Source: Desulfobacteraceae bacterium 4572_89 (GTDB lineage Bacteria; Desulfobacterota; Desulfobacteria; Desulfobacterales; Desulfobacteraceae). From it: a stretch of 34,080 nt of DNA. Below are positions 25,633-34,080 of the stretch, piece by piece. The stretch spans positions 1-34,080 of the forward strand of contig NBML01000018.1 in the NCBI GenBank assembly GCA_002085465.1, read 5' to 3'. Within the stretch, counting starts at the first letter, position 1, and each line of letters begins with the position of its first letter. The notes beneath the pieces were generated by a model. The model worked only from the letters and a program-made list of their open reading frames with translations, had not been told where the DNA came from and did not search any database. The translations under genes and the position numbers were made by a program.

Positions 25633-27890
25633 TAGAAGACTATGAAAAAATCCCTTTCCAGGAATTCACAAGGAAAGCCTATTTAAATTACTCCATGTAT
25701 GTAATTTTAGACAGGGCACTGCCCCATATAGGTGACGGGTTAAAACCAGTACAAAGAAGAATTGTCTATGCCATGAGTCAGCTGGGACTGTCTTCAACGG
25801 CAAAATTTAAAAAATCTGCAAGAACCGTTGGGGATGTACTGGGTAAATTTCATCCCCATGGTGACTCTGCCTGTTATGAGGCCATGGTATTGATGGCCCA
25901 GCCCTTTTCCCTTCGCTATCCCCTGGTGGACGGCCAGGGGAACTGGGGAGACCCCAATGACCCCAAATCCTTTGCCGCCATGAGATATACTGAATCAAGG
26001 CTTTCAAAATATGCAGATATTTTTCTGGATGAGCTGGAACTGGGAACAGTGGACTGGCTCCCCAATTTTGACGGCACCTTAAAAGAACCCACCATTCTGC
26101 CTGCCCGCCTTCCCAACCTGTTACTGAACGGGACCACGGGAATTGCAGTGGGGATGGCCACCAGCATGCTGCCCCATAATTTAAGGGAAGTGGCAAAGGC
26201 ATTAATTCATCTTATTGAAAATAAAGATGCAGATATTAATGCTGTGTGTAAATATATTAAAGGGCCTGATTTCCCAACAGATGCTGAAATTATCACCCCG
26301 GTTTCTGAGATCAGGCAGGCATACAAAACCGGTAACGGCAGGATCAAGATGAGGGCAAGATATAAGGTAGAAGACGGAGAGATTGTTTTTACTTCCCTGC
26401 CCTTTCATGCATCAACTGAAAAAATTTATGAGCAGGTTGCCTCCCAGATGGAAGCAAAAAAACTTCCAATGGTTATTGATATCCGTGATGAATCAGATCA
26501 TGAAGACCCCACCAGGCTTGTGGTGATCCCAAGATCAAACCGGGTTGACCTGGGAGCTTTGACCGACCATCTGTTTGCAACCACTGATCTTGAAAAATCA
26601 TATTCAGTCAACATGAACATGATAGGGCTTAACGGCCGACCTGAAGTGAAAAACCTGCTGACTATCCTGTTGGAATGGCTTGAATTCAGAGCAGACACCA
26701 TTGAAAAAAAAATCAGGTTTAAACTGGATAAAATCCTTGCCCGCCTCCATATCCTTGAAGGATTTCAGATTGCATATCTTAATATTGATGATGTGATACA
26801 GATTATCAGAAATTCAGACCACCCCAAAAAAGAGCTGATCAAAACCTTTGACCTGTCTGAAATCCAGGCAACAGCTATCCTTGAGATCAGGTTGCGGCAG
26901 CTGGCAAGACTTGAAGAGATCAAAATACTTTCAGAGATCAAAGAACTTCAAGCCCAGCGAAAAACCTTTGCTAAAATTCTAAACAGCCCCAGGGCTTTTA
27001 AAGCCTATATGATTGATGAAATTAAGGATGATGCAAAAAAATATGGTGACAAGCGCAGATCCCCCATCAAGAAAAGAAAAGAGGCGGAAGCCTTTTCAGT
27101 AACAGATGTGCTTGACATTGAACCTGTTACAGTTATCCTGTCTAAAAATGGTTGGATCCGTTCTGCCAAGGGCCATGACATAGATCCTGAAAAGGTAAAA
27201 TTTATATCCGGTGACAGCCTGATGTGCTTTCTTCGGACCAAAAGCGATAAACCCATTATTTTTCTGGATAATTTTGGCAGGAGCTATATGCTTTTCTCCC
27301 ATGCACTTCCGTCGGCAAGGGGGAATGGAGAGCCTTTGACAGGTCATTTGTCCCTTCAGCCAGGCACATCATTCAAATTCATGTTCACCCGGGAAGAGGA
27401 TAGCTTTTTCCTGGTTGGATCAGATAACGGGTATGGATTTATCATTAAATTTTCAGATTTCATGACCACTTATAAAAACGGCAAGGCTGTCATCTCAATA
27501 AAAGACGGGTTTCAAGTATTGGCCCCGGAACCTGTATCTGACCTTAACCAGGACAAGGTTGTGGCCATCACCACCCAGGGAAGGCTCTTAATATTTCCCT
27601 TGCATCAATTGCCTAAATTAAAAAAAGGTATTGGCAATAAAATCATTACCATACCCAAAAAAGAGTTGAATTCAAAAAATCCTGAAAAACTTAAGTTCCT
27701 AAAAATATTGCCATTAAATTCTTATCTTGTTATACACTCAGGCAAACATTTTCTTAAATTAAGCCCCGGCAATCAAACGGATTATACTGGAATGCGCGGA
27801 TACAGGGGTAAAAAACTTCCCAGGGGATACCAAAATGTTGATAACTTAGAGGTGATGCCCATAAAAATTACAGATAAAACAAATACATGA
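25629..27890 (+). CDS. parC: Topoisomerase IV subunit A, start codon missing
   Basis: ParC is the DNA-breaking subunit. From [13 protein letters not shown] onward the sequence is colinear with ParC to the C-terminus. It includes [38 protein letters not shown], the catalytic tyrosine in [11 protein letters not shown] (codon 25986-25988), and C-terminal beta-pinwheel blades. No start codon with a ribosome binding site lies at the expected place; the frame is open upstream only through the overlapping parE sequence to an ATG at 25515, which encodes non-ParC residues. The simplest reading is that one deletion removed the end of parE and the first codons of parC. The stop overlaps the mltF ATG by four bases. 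Confidence 0.88.
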   Translation, partial: VIEDYEKIPFQEFTRKAYLNYSMYVILDRALPHIGDGLKPVQRRIVYAMSQLGLSSTAKFKKSARTVGDVLGKFHPHGDSACYEAMVLMAQPFSLRYPLVDGQGNWGDPNDPKSFAAMRYTESRLSKYADIFLDELELGTVDWLPNFDGTLKEPTILPARLPNLLLNGTTGIAVGMATSMLPHNLREVAKALIHLIENKDADINAVCKYIKGPDFPTDAEIITPVSEIRQAYKTGNGRIKMRARYKVEDGEIVFTSLPFHASTEKIYEQVASQMEAKKLPMVIDIRDESDHEDPTRLVVIPRSNRVDLGALTDHLFATTDLEKSYSVNMNMIGLNGRPEVKNLLTILLEWLEFRADTIEKKIRFKLDKILARLHILEGFQIAYLNIDDVIQIIRNSDHPKKELIKTFDLSEIQATAILEIRLRQLARLEEIKILSEIKELQAQRKTFAKILNSPRAFKAYMIDEIKDDAKKYGDKRRSPIKKRKEAEAFSVTDVLDIEPVTVILSKNGWIRSAKGHDIDPEKVKFISGDSLMCFLRTKSDKPIIFLDNFGRSYMLFSHALPSARGNGEPLTGHLSLQPGTSFKFMFTREEDSFFLVGSDNGYGFIIKFSDFMTTYKNGKAVISIKDGFQVLAPEPVSDLNQDKVVAITTQGRLLIFPLHQLPKLKKGIGNKIITIPKKELNSKNPEKLKFLKILPLNSYLVIHSGKHFLKLSPGNQTDYTGMRGYRGKKLPRGYQNVDNLEVMPIKITDKTNT

Positions 27891-29269
27891 AACACTTCTT
27901 TTTAAAACACTTTATTCTGATTCATATTGTGTTTTTATGCATGGTTTTTGCCATTATATCCGCATTGATTCACAATAAAAATTTTGGAACTGAAAGCGGT
28001 ACTGTGGAACGAATACACCAGACCGGAAAACTCCGCCTCATCACCAGCAATTCCATTAACACCTATTATTATTATGACAAAAAACCCACTGGGTTTGAAT
28101 ATGATCTGGCCATGGAATTTGCCAGATACCTGAATGTGGACCTGGATATTGTGACACCGGGCTGGAACAATATGTTTGCCTACCTTGAACAGGGCAAGGG
28201 TGATTTTATTGCCTCGGGACTTACCATTACCAAAAAAAGACTTGATGATGCCACTTTTTCCATTCCCTATATGACTATTCAGCAGAGAATTATTCACCAC
28301 AATCTTGTATTTGGACCCAAAAGCATTGATGACCTGATGTTCAGGACTTTCCATATCAGGAGGGGAACTTCTTATCATTCACGCCTTGAAAAGATAAAAG
28401 CCTCGGGTATTGATTTTAATTATATCCTCCATGACAATATTCCCACAGAGGACCTGATTGCCATGGTTAACAACCGGGAAATCAAATTTACCATAGCTGA
28501 TTCCAACATTGCTTTGCTCAGCCAGCGGTACTATCCTGATATCCGAATCGGCATCCCTATCCAGGAAAAAGAATCCCTGGCATGGGCAGTCCGCAAAAAC
28601 GACACAGACATGTTAACGGAAATCAATCGATTTTTCCTATATGCCACGGAAAATGGTATTTTAAAGGATATAACAGACAAATATTATGAAAATACCCAGG
28701 ATTTTGATGTTTACGAGCTGAAAAAATTCCATGAACGTATCCAGGATCGTCTCCCTAAATATATAAAAATAATTCAGGAAGAATCAAAAAAATACAATTT
28801 TGACTGGAGACTGGTTGCTGCTATTGTTTACCAGGAATCCCATTTTAATCCCAATGCCAAAAGTGTTACCAATGTCAGAGGATTGATGCAGGTGACCGAC
28901 GCTGCAGCCAGGGAAATGGGAATAACAGACAGACTGAATCCTGAGCAAAGCATCCGCGCAGGGATAAAATACCTTGATAAAATGTACCAGAAATTTGATC
29001 ATATTCAGGACAACTATCAACGGATGCTCTTTGCGCTGGCAAGTTATAATATAGGGTATGGGCATGTGATGGATGCCCTGAGAATTGCAGAAAAAAAAGG
29101 ACTTGACATGGATACCTGGCAGACCCTTAAAACAACCCTGCCTTTGCTGTCAAAATCCAAATATTACCAGATAACCAAACACGGATATGCAAGGGGATGG
29201 GAACCTGTTCAATATATTGAACGGATTCTGACCTATTTTGATATCCTGAAACAAAAAACAATATCTTAG
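27887..29269 (+). CDS. mltF: Membrane-bound lytic murein transglycosylase F
   Basis: The 460-residue envelope protein cleaves peptidoglycan glycan strands. It has an N-terminal membrane anchor (residues about 8-27, [20 protein letters not shown]). A solute-binding-protein-like domain follows (about 40-275: [23 protein letters not shown] and [16 protein letters not shown]). The last part is a lysozyme-like SLT domain with the catalytic Glu317 in [16 protein letters not shown], then [16 protein letters not shown] and [12 protein letters not shown]. The start overlaps the parC stop (ATGA). It is full length and intact. Confidence 0.93.
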   Translation: MKHFFLKHFILIHIVFLCMVFAIISALIHNKNFGTESGTVERIHQTGKLRLITSNSINTYYYYDKKPTGFEYDLAMEFARYLNVDLDIVTPGWNNMFAYLEQGKGDFIASGLTITKKRLDDATFSIPYMTIQQRIIHHNLVFGPKSIDDLMFRTFHIRRGTSYHSRLEKIKASGIDFNYILHDNIPTEDLIAMVNNREIKFTIADSNIALLSQRYYPDIRIGIPIQEKESLAWAVRKNDTDMLTEINRFFLYATENGILKDITDKYYENTQDFDVYELKKFHERIQDRLPKYIKIIQEESKKYNFDWRLVAAIVYQESHFNPNAKSVTNVRGLMQVTDAAAREMGITDRLNPEQSIRAGIKYLDKMYQKFDHIQDNYQRMLFALASYNIGYGHVMDALRIAEKKGLDMDTWQTLKTTLPLLSKSKYYQITKHGYARGWEPVQYIERILTYFDILKQKTIS

Positions 29270-29452
29270 AAACAACTACTCTTCCAGGATATTGAAAAAT
29301 AAAAAATGTGGAAAATAAAAAATTTGACTTGCCTGTTTCAATTTATTAGTTATCGGTTAGAATCACTTATTAAGATCCCTTTGATCCGATTCACCTAGTT
29401 TGAAATGATGGCATAGTCAACCAAATTAAGAACCCATAAGCAGGGAAAATTT

Positions 29453-30857
29453 ATGAATAGAAAGATTTTAATCAACGCTCTTGATCCTGATGAAAACCGA
29501 ATCGCCACTATTGTGGACAATAAACTTGACCAGTTTCACATTGAAACTGCTGCAAAACAGGTAACCCAGGGCAATATTTATAAGGGTATTGTCACCCGGG
29601 CAGAGCAAAGCCTTCAAGCAGTCTTTGTGGATTATGGAGCTGAAAAAAACGGTTTTCTTCAAAAAAATGAAATCCACAGTGATTATTTTCAGGAAGTGGA
29701 GACAAAGGATAAATCCTTGTTTAACCTGATTAAAAAAGGCCAGGAAATGATTGTGCAGGTGACAAAAAACCCCATCAATCAAAAAGGTGCCATGCTGACC
29801 ACCTTTATTTCACTGCCTGGTCGCTTTGGCGTACTCATGCCCGGAAACGCAACCAAAGGGGTGTCCAGGAAAATAGATGAAGAAGTCGAAAGGAAAAGGC
29901 TTGTTAACATCCTGAAAAACATGAAAATCCCGGAAGGATTTGGGATGATTGTCAGGACAGCAGGAAAAAATGCCACTAAAACCATGCTGACCTCAGATTT
30001 AAAATATTTGATGCGGGTATGGAAAAATATTGACAAACTGGCCATAAAAAACAAGGCCCCATCCCTTCTTTACAAAGAGCAGACCCTTGCTGTGAGATCC
30101 CTTAGAGATTATTTTACAACCGATATCAATGAAATACTCATTGACAGTCCTGAAACCTTTAAGGAGGTCAAGGATTTTATATCCATGATTGCTCCCAAAC
30201 AGGCAAAGATAGTAAAACTGTTCAAAGGGGAGAAACCCATCTTTAGCAAATACCAGCTGGAAGAACAGATCTCCTCTATTTATAGAAGAGAGGTTCCTCT
30301 ACAATCCGGCGGATTTCTTGTTATTGAACAAACCGAGGCCCTGGTGTCCATTGATGTGAACTCCGGCAAATCCACGAAAAAAAAGAATATTGAAGAGGGA
30401 CATGGGCGGACTGATTGTGGTGGATTTCATTGATATGAAGGAGCGCAAGCACAAGGCAGATATAACCAAAACCCTGAAAAAACACCTTAAAATAGACAAA
30501 GCCAAAACAAAGGTAGGCGGGATTACCGCATTTGGCCTGCTTGAGATGTCCAGGCAGAGAATACGGCATTCCATTACCTACGGGAGTTACGAACCCTGCA
30601 ACCACTGCAATGGAAGAGGAATGACGCCTTCAGTGGAAACCCAGGGCATGGCATTTTTACGGCAATTAAAACTAAAGACTTTAAAATCGGAAATAAACAA
30701 GGTAAATTGTCTTATTCCCAAGGATGTAGCCTATTATATTTTAAATAAAAAACGTGAGGAAATCATTGAAATCGAATCCAAAAGAAATGTTTCCATATCC
30801 ATTGAAATAGATCCTGAAATGGTTTCCGGACAAAGCCAGATTATTGGTAATACCTGA
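29453..30857 (+). pseudogene. Ribonuclease E/G with internal deletion and frame change
   Basis: RNase E/G cleaves single-stranded RNA at AU-rich 5'-monophosphate ends. The first frame (29453-30433) has an N-terminal segment, an S1-like domain (GNIYKGIVTRAEQSLQAVFV, then DYGAEKNGFL) and the catalytic ALVSIDVNSGKST around Asp301. It runs through NIEE to 30397. Relatives then have about 20 residues of the TNLEAAxEIARQLRLR helix. Here it jumps to DMGGLIVVDFIDM in the +1 frame, which continues to 30857 with FGLLEMSRQRIRHS, the Zn-link cysteines CNHCNGRG and the small C-terminal domain. About 59 bases are missing. CAGGG precedes the ATG. The length matches RNase G rather than the longer RNase E. 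Confidence 0.85.
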
Positions 30858-30877
30858 TGCCTAGTTATCAAGCTTCC

Positions 30878-30906
30878 TTGACATACACAAATCTTTTGTG
30901 TATCTG
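30878..30906 (+). promoter_or_regulatory. Candidate promoter with an internal palindrome before the LysM-like gene
   Basis: TTGACA (30878-30883) and TATCTG (30901-30906) are 17 bases apart. ATACACAAA (30883-30891) and TTTGTGTAT (30895-30903) form a perfect 9-bp inverted repeat filling the spacer. It could be an operator or an RNA hairpin; no T-run follows. Confidence 0.4.
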
Positions 30907-31002
30907 AAACAATTTCAATTAAATATTGATCAGGAAAAACAGCCTGATGAGTGGGGAAATTAAGGAAAAGATAAAACATGGGCAAAAGGAGAAAATAAAA
31001 CT

Positions 31003-32127
31003 GTGGGCAAAAATAAAAAAGTTACAATGGCACTAGCAGGTATTTTTATCCTTGCCATTGTTGGTCTATGGTTTTTCTTCTCCTCTCCAGATACCATGGT
31101 CAACAATTCGAAAAACGGATCCAGGGTCATGGTCGAAGCAGGTCAGGATGGAGCCATTGAATCAGGCGTAACCGTTAATAAAAGAAAAGGGACTGTCGCC
31201 AATGGCAAAATAATTTCCAATAGCAATAAAGCAGTCGGTAGCAATAAAACAATCGATAGCAATAAAACAATCGATAGCAGTGAAACAGCCAATAGCAATA
31301 AAGCAGCCAATAGCAGTGAAACAGTCGGTAGCAATGGGAACGCCAATAACAATAAAACCTCTTATGGCAAAAAGGATAGCAACAGCAAGCTAACAACCCA
31401 TGGAAAAGTAATCCTAAATAACAAAATATCAGCCAATGGGAAAGTGGCTTCCATTAACAAAAAAACAGACACCAGCTCTGACCTGACCCAGGTTGGAATT
31501 GTCACAGGCAGAATAGAAATAAAGCCTGCCATTGATTATAAAGACCTGGAAATGGACAAAGAACTAAAAACTTTGATGGACACCAGAAAAAAAAACCTGG
31601 GCATTAAAAAGAGCCTTGATATGATTGTCAAATCCAATGAAACATTTATTATTGGAGGGTCAAAGGTCTCCATGCAGGAAATCCTTGAAAAAGCCTGCAC
31701 AGAACAGGGGGAGATCTTTCAGGAAAAAATTTCCAACTCAGGTGAATACAAACCAGAAAAAATCAAGGAATATGGTATCTATGTGGTCAGGCCTGGTGAT
31801 AATCTATGGAATATACATTTTTCTATTTTAAAGGAATATTATTCCGTCAAAGGAATTGAAGTTGCTTCTGAGGCTGACGAACCAGTCACAAGAGGTTTTA
31901 GCTCCGGTGTTGGTAAAATTTTAAAATTTTCAGAAAAAATAGTGATCATCTATAATCTCATTGATAAAAAGATTGTTAAAAATATCAACCTGCTGGAGCC
32001 CTTGAGTAAACTGGTAATATATAATATGGATGAAATATTTACCCTGCTCAGGGAAATTAATTATGAAAATGTAAATAGAATTCAGTTTGACGGAAAAAAC
32101 ATCTGGATTCCTGCAAAAAAATCTTAA
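31003..32127 (+). CDS. Membrane-anchored LysM-like protein with low-complexity repeats
   Basis: The 374-residue protein starts at GTG 31003, with AGGAG 11 bases upstream. A transmembrane anchor covers residues about 8-27 (VTMALAGIFILAIVGLWFFF). Residues about 35-155 are Asn/Ser/Lys/Thr-rich, and eight six-residue units (SNKTID-like) are encoded by 18-bp repeats. The C-terminal part carries YVVRPGDNLWNIHFSILKEYY (about 260-280, split as YVVRPGDNLWNIH plus helix), which resembles the start of a LysM peptidoglycan-binding motif, and ends NIWIPAKKS. The segment between these ends is longer than a normal LysM. It is probably periplasmic and wall-associated. I do not recognise a named family. yajC follows 31 bases downstream. 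Confidence 0.65.
   Translation: MGKNKKVTMALAGIFILAIVGLWFFFSSPDTMVNNSKNGSRVMVEAGQDGAIESGVTVNKRKGTVANGKIISNSNKAVGSNKTIDSNKTIDSSETANSNKAANSSETVGSNGNANNNKTSYGKKDSNSKLTTHGKVILNNKISANGKVASINKKTDTSSDLTQVGIVTGRIEIKPAIDYKDLEMDKELKTLMDTRKKNLGIKKSLDMIVKSNETFIIGGSKVSMQEILEKACTEQGEIFQEKISNSGEYKPEKIKEYGIYVVRPGDNLWNIHFSILKEYYSVKGIEVASEADEPVTRGFSSGVGKILKFSEKIVIIYNLIDKKIVKNINLLEPLSKLVIYNMDEIFTLLREINYENVNRIQFDGKNIWIPAKKS
31219..31362 (+). repeat. Eight in-frame 18-bp tandem repeats
   Basis: Units begin at 31219 and every 18 bases to 31345, with consensus close to RATAGCAATAAAACARYC. The two central units differ at one base; outer units diverge more, and the last is weak. Every unit is six codons, so copy-number change keeps frame and only lengthens or shortens the linker. 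Confidence 0.85.
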
Positions 32128-32158
32128 AATATTTTTTAAACTTGAAGGAGGATCAACT

Positions 32159-32503
32159 TTGATTAGTACAGCATTTGCAATGGGAGCAAGCGGACAGGGT
32201 GGACAGGCAGGAGGGATTGCCGGATTCCTGCCAATAATTATCTTATTTGCTATTTTTTATTTTCTTTTGATACGCCCCCAGCAGAAAAAAGCCAAAGAGC
32301 ACAGAGAAATGATTGCCAATCTTAAAAAAGGAGCCCGGATCGTTTCCTCCGGAGGTATCTACGGTACAATCCAGTCCATTGATGATACAACCATCGGCCT
32401 TGAAATTGCTGAAAAGGTAAAAATCAAAATTTCCCGTGGAAATGTTGCTGCAGTGATAACGGACAATGAACCTGCCCAGAAATCAGATAAAAAGAAAAAA
32501 TAA
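32159..32503 (+). CDS. yajC: Preprotein translocase accessory subunit YajC
   Basis: The 114-residue protein is a small single-span partner of SecDF. I start it at TTG 32159, preceded by AAGGAGG at ideal spacing; the upstream in-frame ATG lies inside the preceding gene. An Ala/Gly-rich lead (ISTAFAMGASGQGGQAGG) precedes the transmembrane helix FLPIIILFAIFYFLLIRPQQ and the conserved KKAKEHREMIANLKKGARIV. GGIYGTIQSIDD and a lysine-rich tail complete it. secD follows after 21 bases. Confidence 0.95.
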   Translation: MISTAFAMGASGQGGQAGGIAGFLPIIILFAIFYFLLIRPQQKKAKEHREMIANLKKGARIVSSGGIYGTIQSIDDTTIGLEIAEKVKIKISRGNVAAVITDNEPAQKSDKKKK

Positions 32504-32524
32504 ATCCATTTAGGAGTAATTAGA

Positions 32525-34080
32525 TTGAAAGTATTTACCTTTAAACGCATCCTTATTCTGGGTATTCTTGTTATAGCCATTGTTTACCTTCTCCCCACTT
32601 TTTTAAATACCTGGCCCAATAAAAAAATCAACCTTGGCCTAGATCTCCAGGGAGGTATGCACCTGGTGCTGGAGGTTCAAAATGAAAAAGCAGTTGAAGC
32701 TGAACTGGAAAGAAGTGTCCATGAATTGAAAAAGGAACTCAGGGATGAGGGCATTAAACATCTTGGTATCTCACGCCAGAAAAACAATACCATTTCAGCC
32801 AGACTCCAGGGTGAAGAAAATAAAGAAGGATTTGAAAAAATAATTTCCCAGGAATTTGCCAACCTGTTAATTCCATCACCGGTAACTGGCACAGATGGGC
32901 TAACCTATACCTTAAGCCTTCCCGATGTTGAAATGGATATGATTAAAAAAATGGCCACTGAGCAGGCTCTGGAAACAATCAGGAATCGGATTGATGAGTT
33001 TGGTGTGAGTGAACCAGACATCCGTATCCAGGGAGATAATAGAATCCTTCTCCAGCTACCGGGTATCACAGATCCTGACAGGGCCAAAAACCTGATCGGC
33101 AAAACTGCTCAACTGACATTTCAACTGGTTAATGACGATGCCAGTGTGGACAATGCCCTTAAAACTACGCCCCCGGTTGGAACAGAGATCCTCTATCAAA
33201 ATAAAATAGACCCTGCCACGGGCAATGTTGCTAAAATACCCTTTCTGATCAAAAAGCAGGTCCTTTTAGACGGCAGTTTATTAATTGACGCCAGGGTGGA
33301 ATTTGATCAGTTTCAGCAGGCCCAGGTGGGCATAGAGTTCAACAGAAAAGGAGCCAGAATATTTGACAGGATTACAGGACAGAATATTCAAAAGCGTCTT
33401 GCCATTGTTCTGGACAAAACTGTTTATTCTGCTCCAGTGATTCAGGACCGCATCGCAGGCGGTAAGGCCAGAATTACCGGCAGATTTACCACAGAAGAAG
33501 CCAAAGACCTTGCCATTGCCTTAAGGGCAGGTTCCCTGCCGGCACCGGTCAAAATCATTGAAGAACGGACTGTGGGGCCGACATTGGGTGCTGATTCTAT
33601 TCGCACAGGACTTTTATCCATGGTTGCAGGTGGTATCCTAATCATTCTTTTTATGATGATTTATTACAAAGGCGCGGGTTTAATTGCAGATCTTGCCCTG
33701 ATTATAAATATCGTTCTCATTGGCGGTGGACTTGCCGCATTCCAGGCCACTCTCACTCTTCCGGGCATTGCAGGTATTATTCTCACCATTGGTATGGCTG
33801 TTGATGCAAATGTAATAATTTATGAAAGAATCCGGGAGGAGCTTCGATTTGGAAAAACTGCATTAGCAGCAGTTCATGGCGGATTTGAAAAAGCTACACT
33901 GACCATTCTGGATGCCAATGTAACCACATTGATTGCAGCCATTGTACTATTTCAATTTGGTACCGGCCCTATCAAGGGTTTTGCCGTTACACTGGGCCTT
34001 GGTATAATTGCTAGTCTTTTCACAGCCCTGGTTCTTTCAAAAAGCATTTTTGATTTTATATTACAAAATAAAAAATCATC
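32525..34080 (+). CDS. secD: Protein-export membrane protein SecD (3' end beyond window)
   Basis: SecD, with SecF, uses proton motive force to help pull proteins out of SecYEG. Translation starts at TTG 32525, with AGGAG at 32512-32516. The frame is open to the window end for 518 codons. TM1 (about 8-26) precedes the INLGLDLQGGMHLVLEV motif, then the periplasmic P1 domain (ALETIRNRIDEFGVSEPDI, RILLQLPG) and the head. The membrane half shows LRAGSLPAPVKIIEERTVGP, GMAVDANVIIYERIREE and LTILDANVTTLIAA, the conserved DxxAN-type helices. Little more than the extreme C-terminus can be missing. secF is expected next. Confidence 0.96.
   Translation, partial: MKVFTFKRILILGILVIAIVYLLPTFLNTWPNKKINLGLDLQGGMHLVLEVQNEKAVEAELERSVHELKKELRDEGIKHLGISRQKNNTISARLQGEENKEGFEKIISQEFANLLIPSPVTGTDGLTYTLSLPDVEMDMIKKMATEQALETIRNRIDEFGVSEPDIRIQGDNRILLQLPGITDPDRAKNLIGKTAQLTFQLVNDDASVDNALKTTPPVGTEILYQNKIDPATGNVAKIPFLIKKQVLLDGSLLIDARVEFDQFQQAQVGIEFNRKGARIFDRITGQNIQKRLAIVLDKTVYSAPVIQDRIAGGKARITGRFTTEEAKDLAIALRAGSLPAPVKIIEERTVGPTLGADSIRTGLLSMVAGGILIILFMMIYYKGAGLIADLALIINIVLIGGGLAAFQATLTLPGIAGIILTIGMAVDANVIIYERIREELRFGKTALAAVHGGFEKATLTILDANVTTLIAAIVLFQFGTGPIKGFAVTLGLGIIASLFTALVLSKSIFDFILQNKKS

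Noticed and set aside
30375..30402. Programmed -1 frameshift at the A-run in the RNase E/G gene
   Set aside because: The downstream frame is +1, not -1, and about 20 conserved residues are missing at the joint, so a deletion explains the data better.
31219..31362. CRISPR-like repeat array
   Set aside because: The 18-bp units are directly adjacent with no spacers, are in frame, and encode a hydrophilic linker within a real gene.

Overview
The window looks like chromosomal DNA of an anaerobic, sulfate-reducing-type deltaproteobacterium, most like Desulfobacterales (Desulfobacula/Desulfobacter relatives). The basis is moderately AT-rich DNA, a DmdC-type acyl-CoA dehydrogenase, a molybdopterin oxidoreductase, a citramalate-type isoleucine route, a regulatory PTS (HPr and EI without a sugar permease), and the overall look of the proteins. 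The genus is an inference; no search was run.

Layout. 1-3 kb: an arginase remnant, a histidine-phosphatase gene, and convergent cmoA-cmoB (tRNA wobble-uridine modification). 3-5 kb: an orphan ParM-like actin gene followed closely by larB, then a histidine-kinase fragment. 5.4-11.1 kb: a branched-chain amino-acid operon with promoter, 27-codon Ile/Leu/Val-rich leader peptide, attenuator, ilvB-ilvN-cimA-leuA and a strong terminator. 11.2-14.4 kb: an acyl-CoA dehydrogenase and its TetR regulator, with a 16-bp palindrome over the regulator's promoter, and a secreted DUF2147 protein. 14.4-17.2 kb: a molybdopterin oxidoreductase, a tyrosine-recombinase remnant and ssrA (tmRNA). 17.3-23.9 kb, minus strand: smpB, ptsI, ptsH and a 1306-residue class I adenylate cyclase carrying a helical region and pentapeptide repeats in front of the cyclase. 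24-29.3 kb: parE, parC and mltF. 29.4 kb to the end: an RNase E/G gene, a membrane-anchored LysM-like protein with 18-bp repeats, yajC and the start of secD.

The most striking pattern is that conserved genes are missing internal blocks while both flanks remain clearly recognisable. Arginase keeps only about 27 N-terminal and 21 C-terminal residues. CimA lacks about 44 residues of its barrel in frame. ParE stops about 110 residues early, and the ParC homology begins a few bases later without a start codon. RNase E/G lacks about 20 residues, with a frame change. Each junction is abrupt, and the surrounding genes (ilvB, ilvN, leuA, ptsI, mltF, secD) look intact. This is either a systematic assembly artefact that drops short blocks, or real deletion-driven decay as in a young symbiont or a relaxed population. 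Raw reads would decide.

Other points of interest are a clear ilv attenuator with a drawable antiterminator, the adenylate cyclase fusion next to HPr/EI, and the integrase scar at the 3' end of ssrA.
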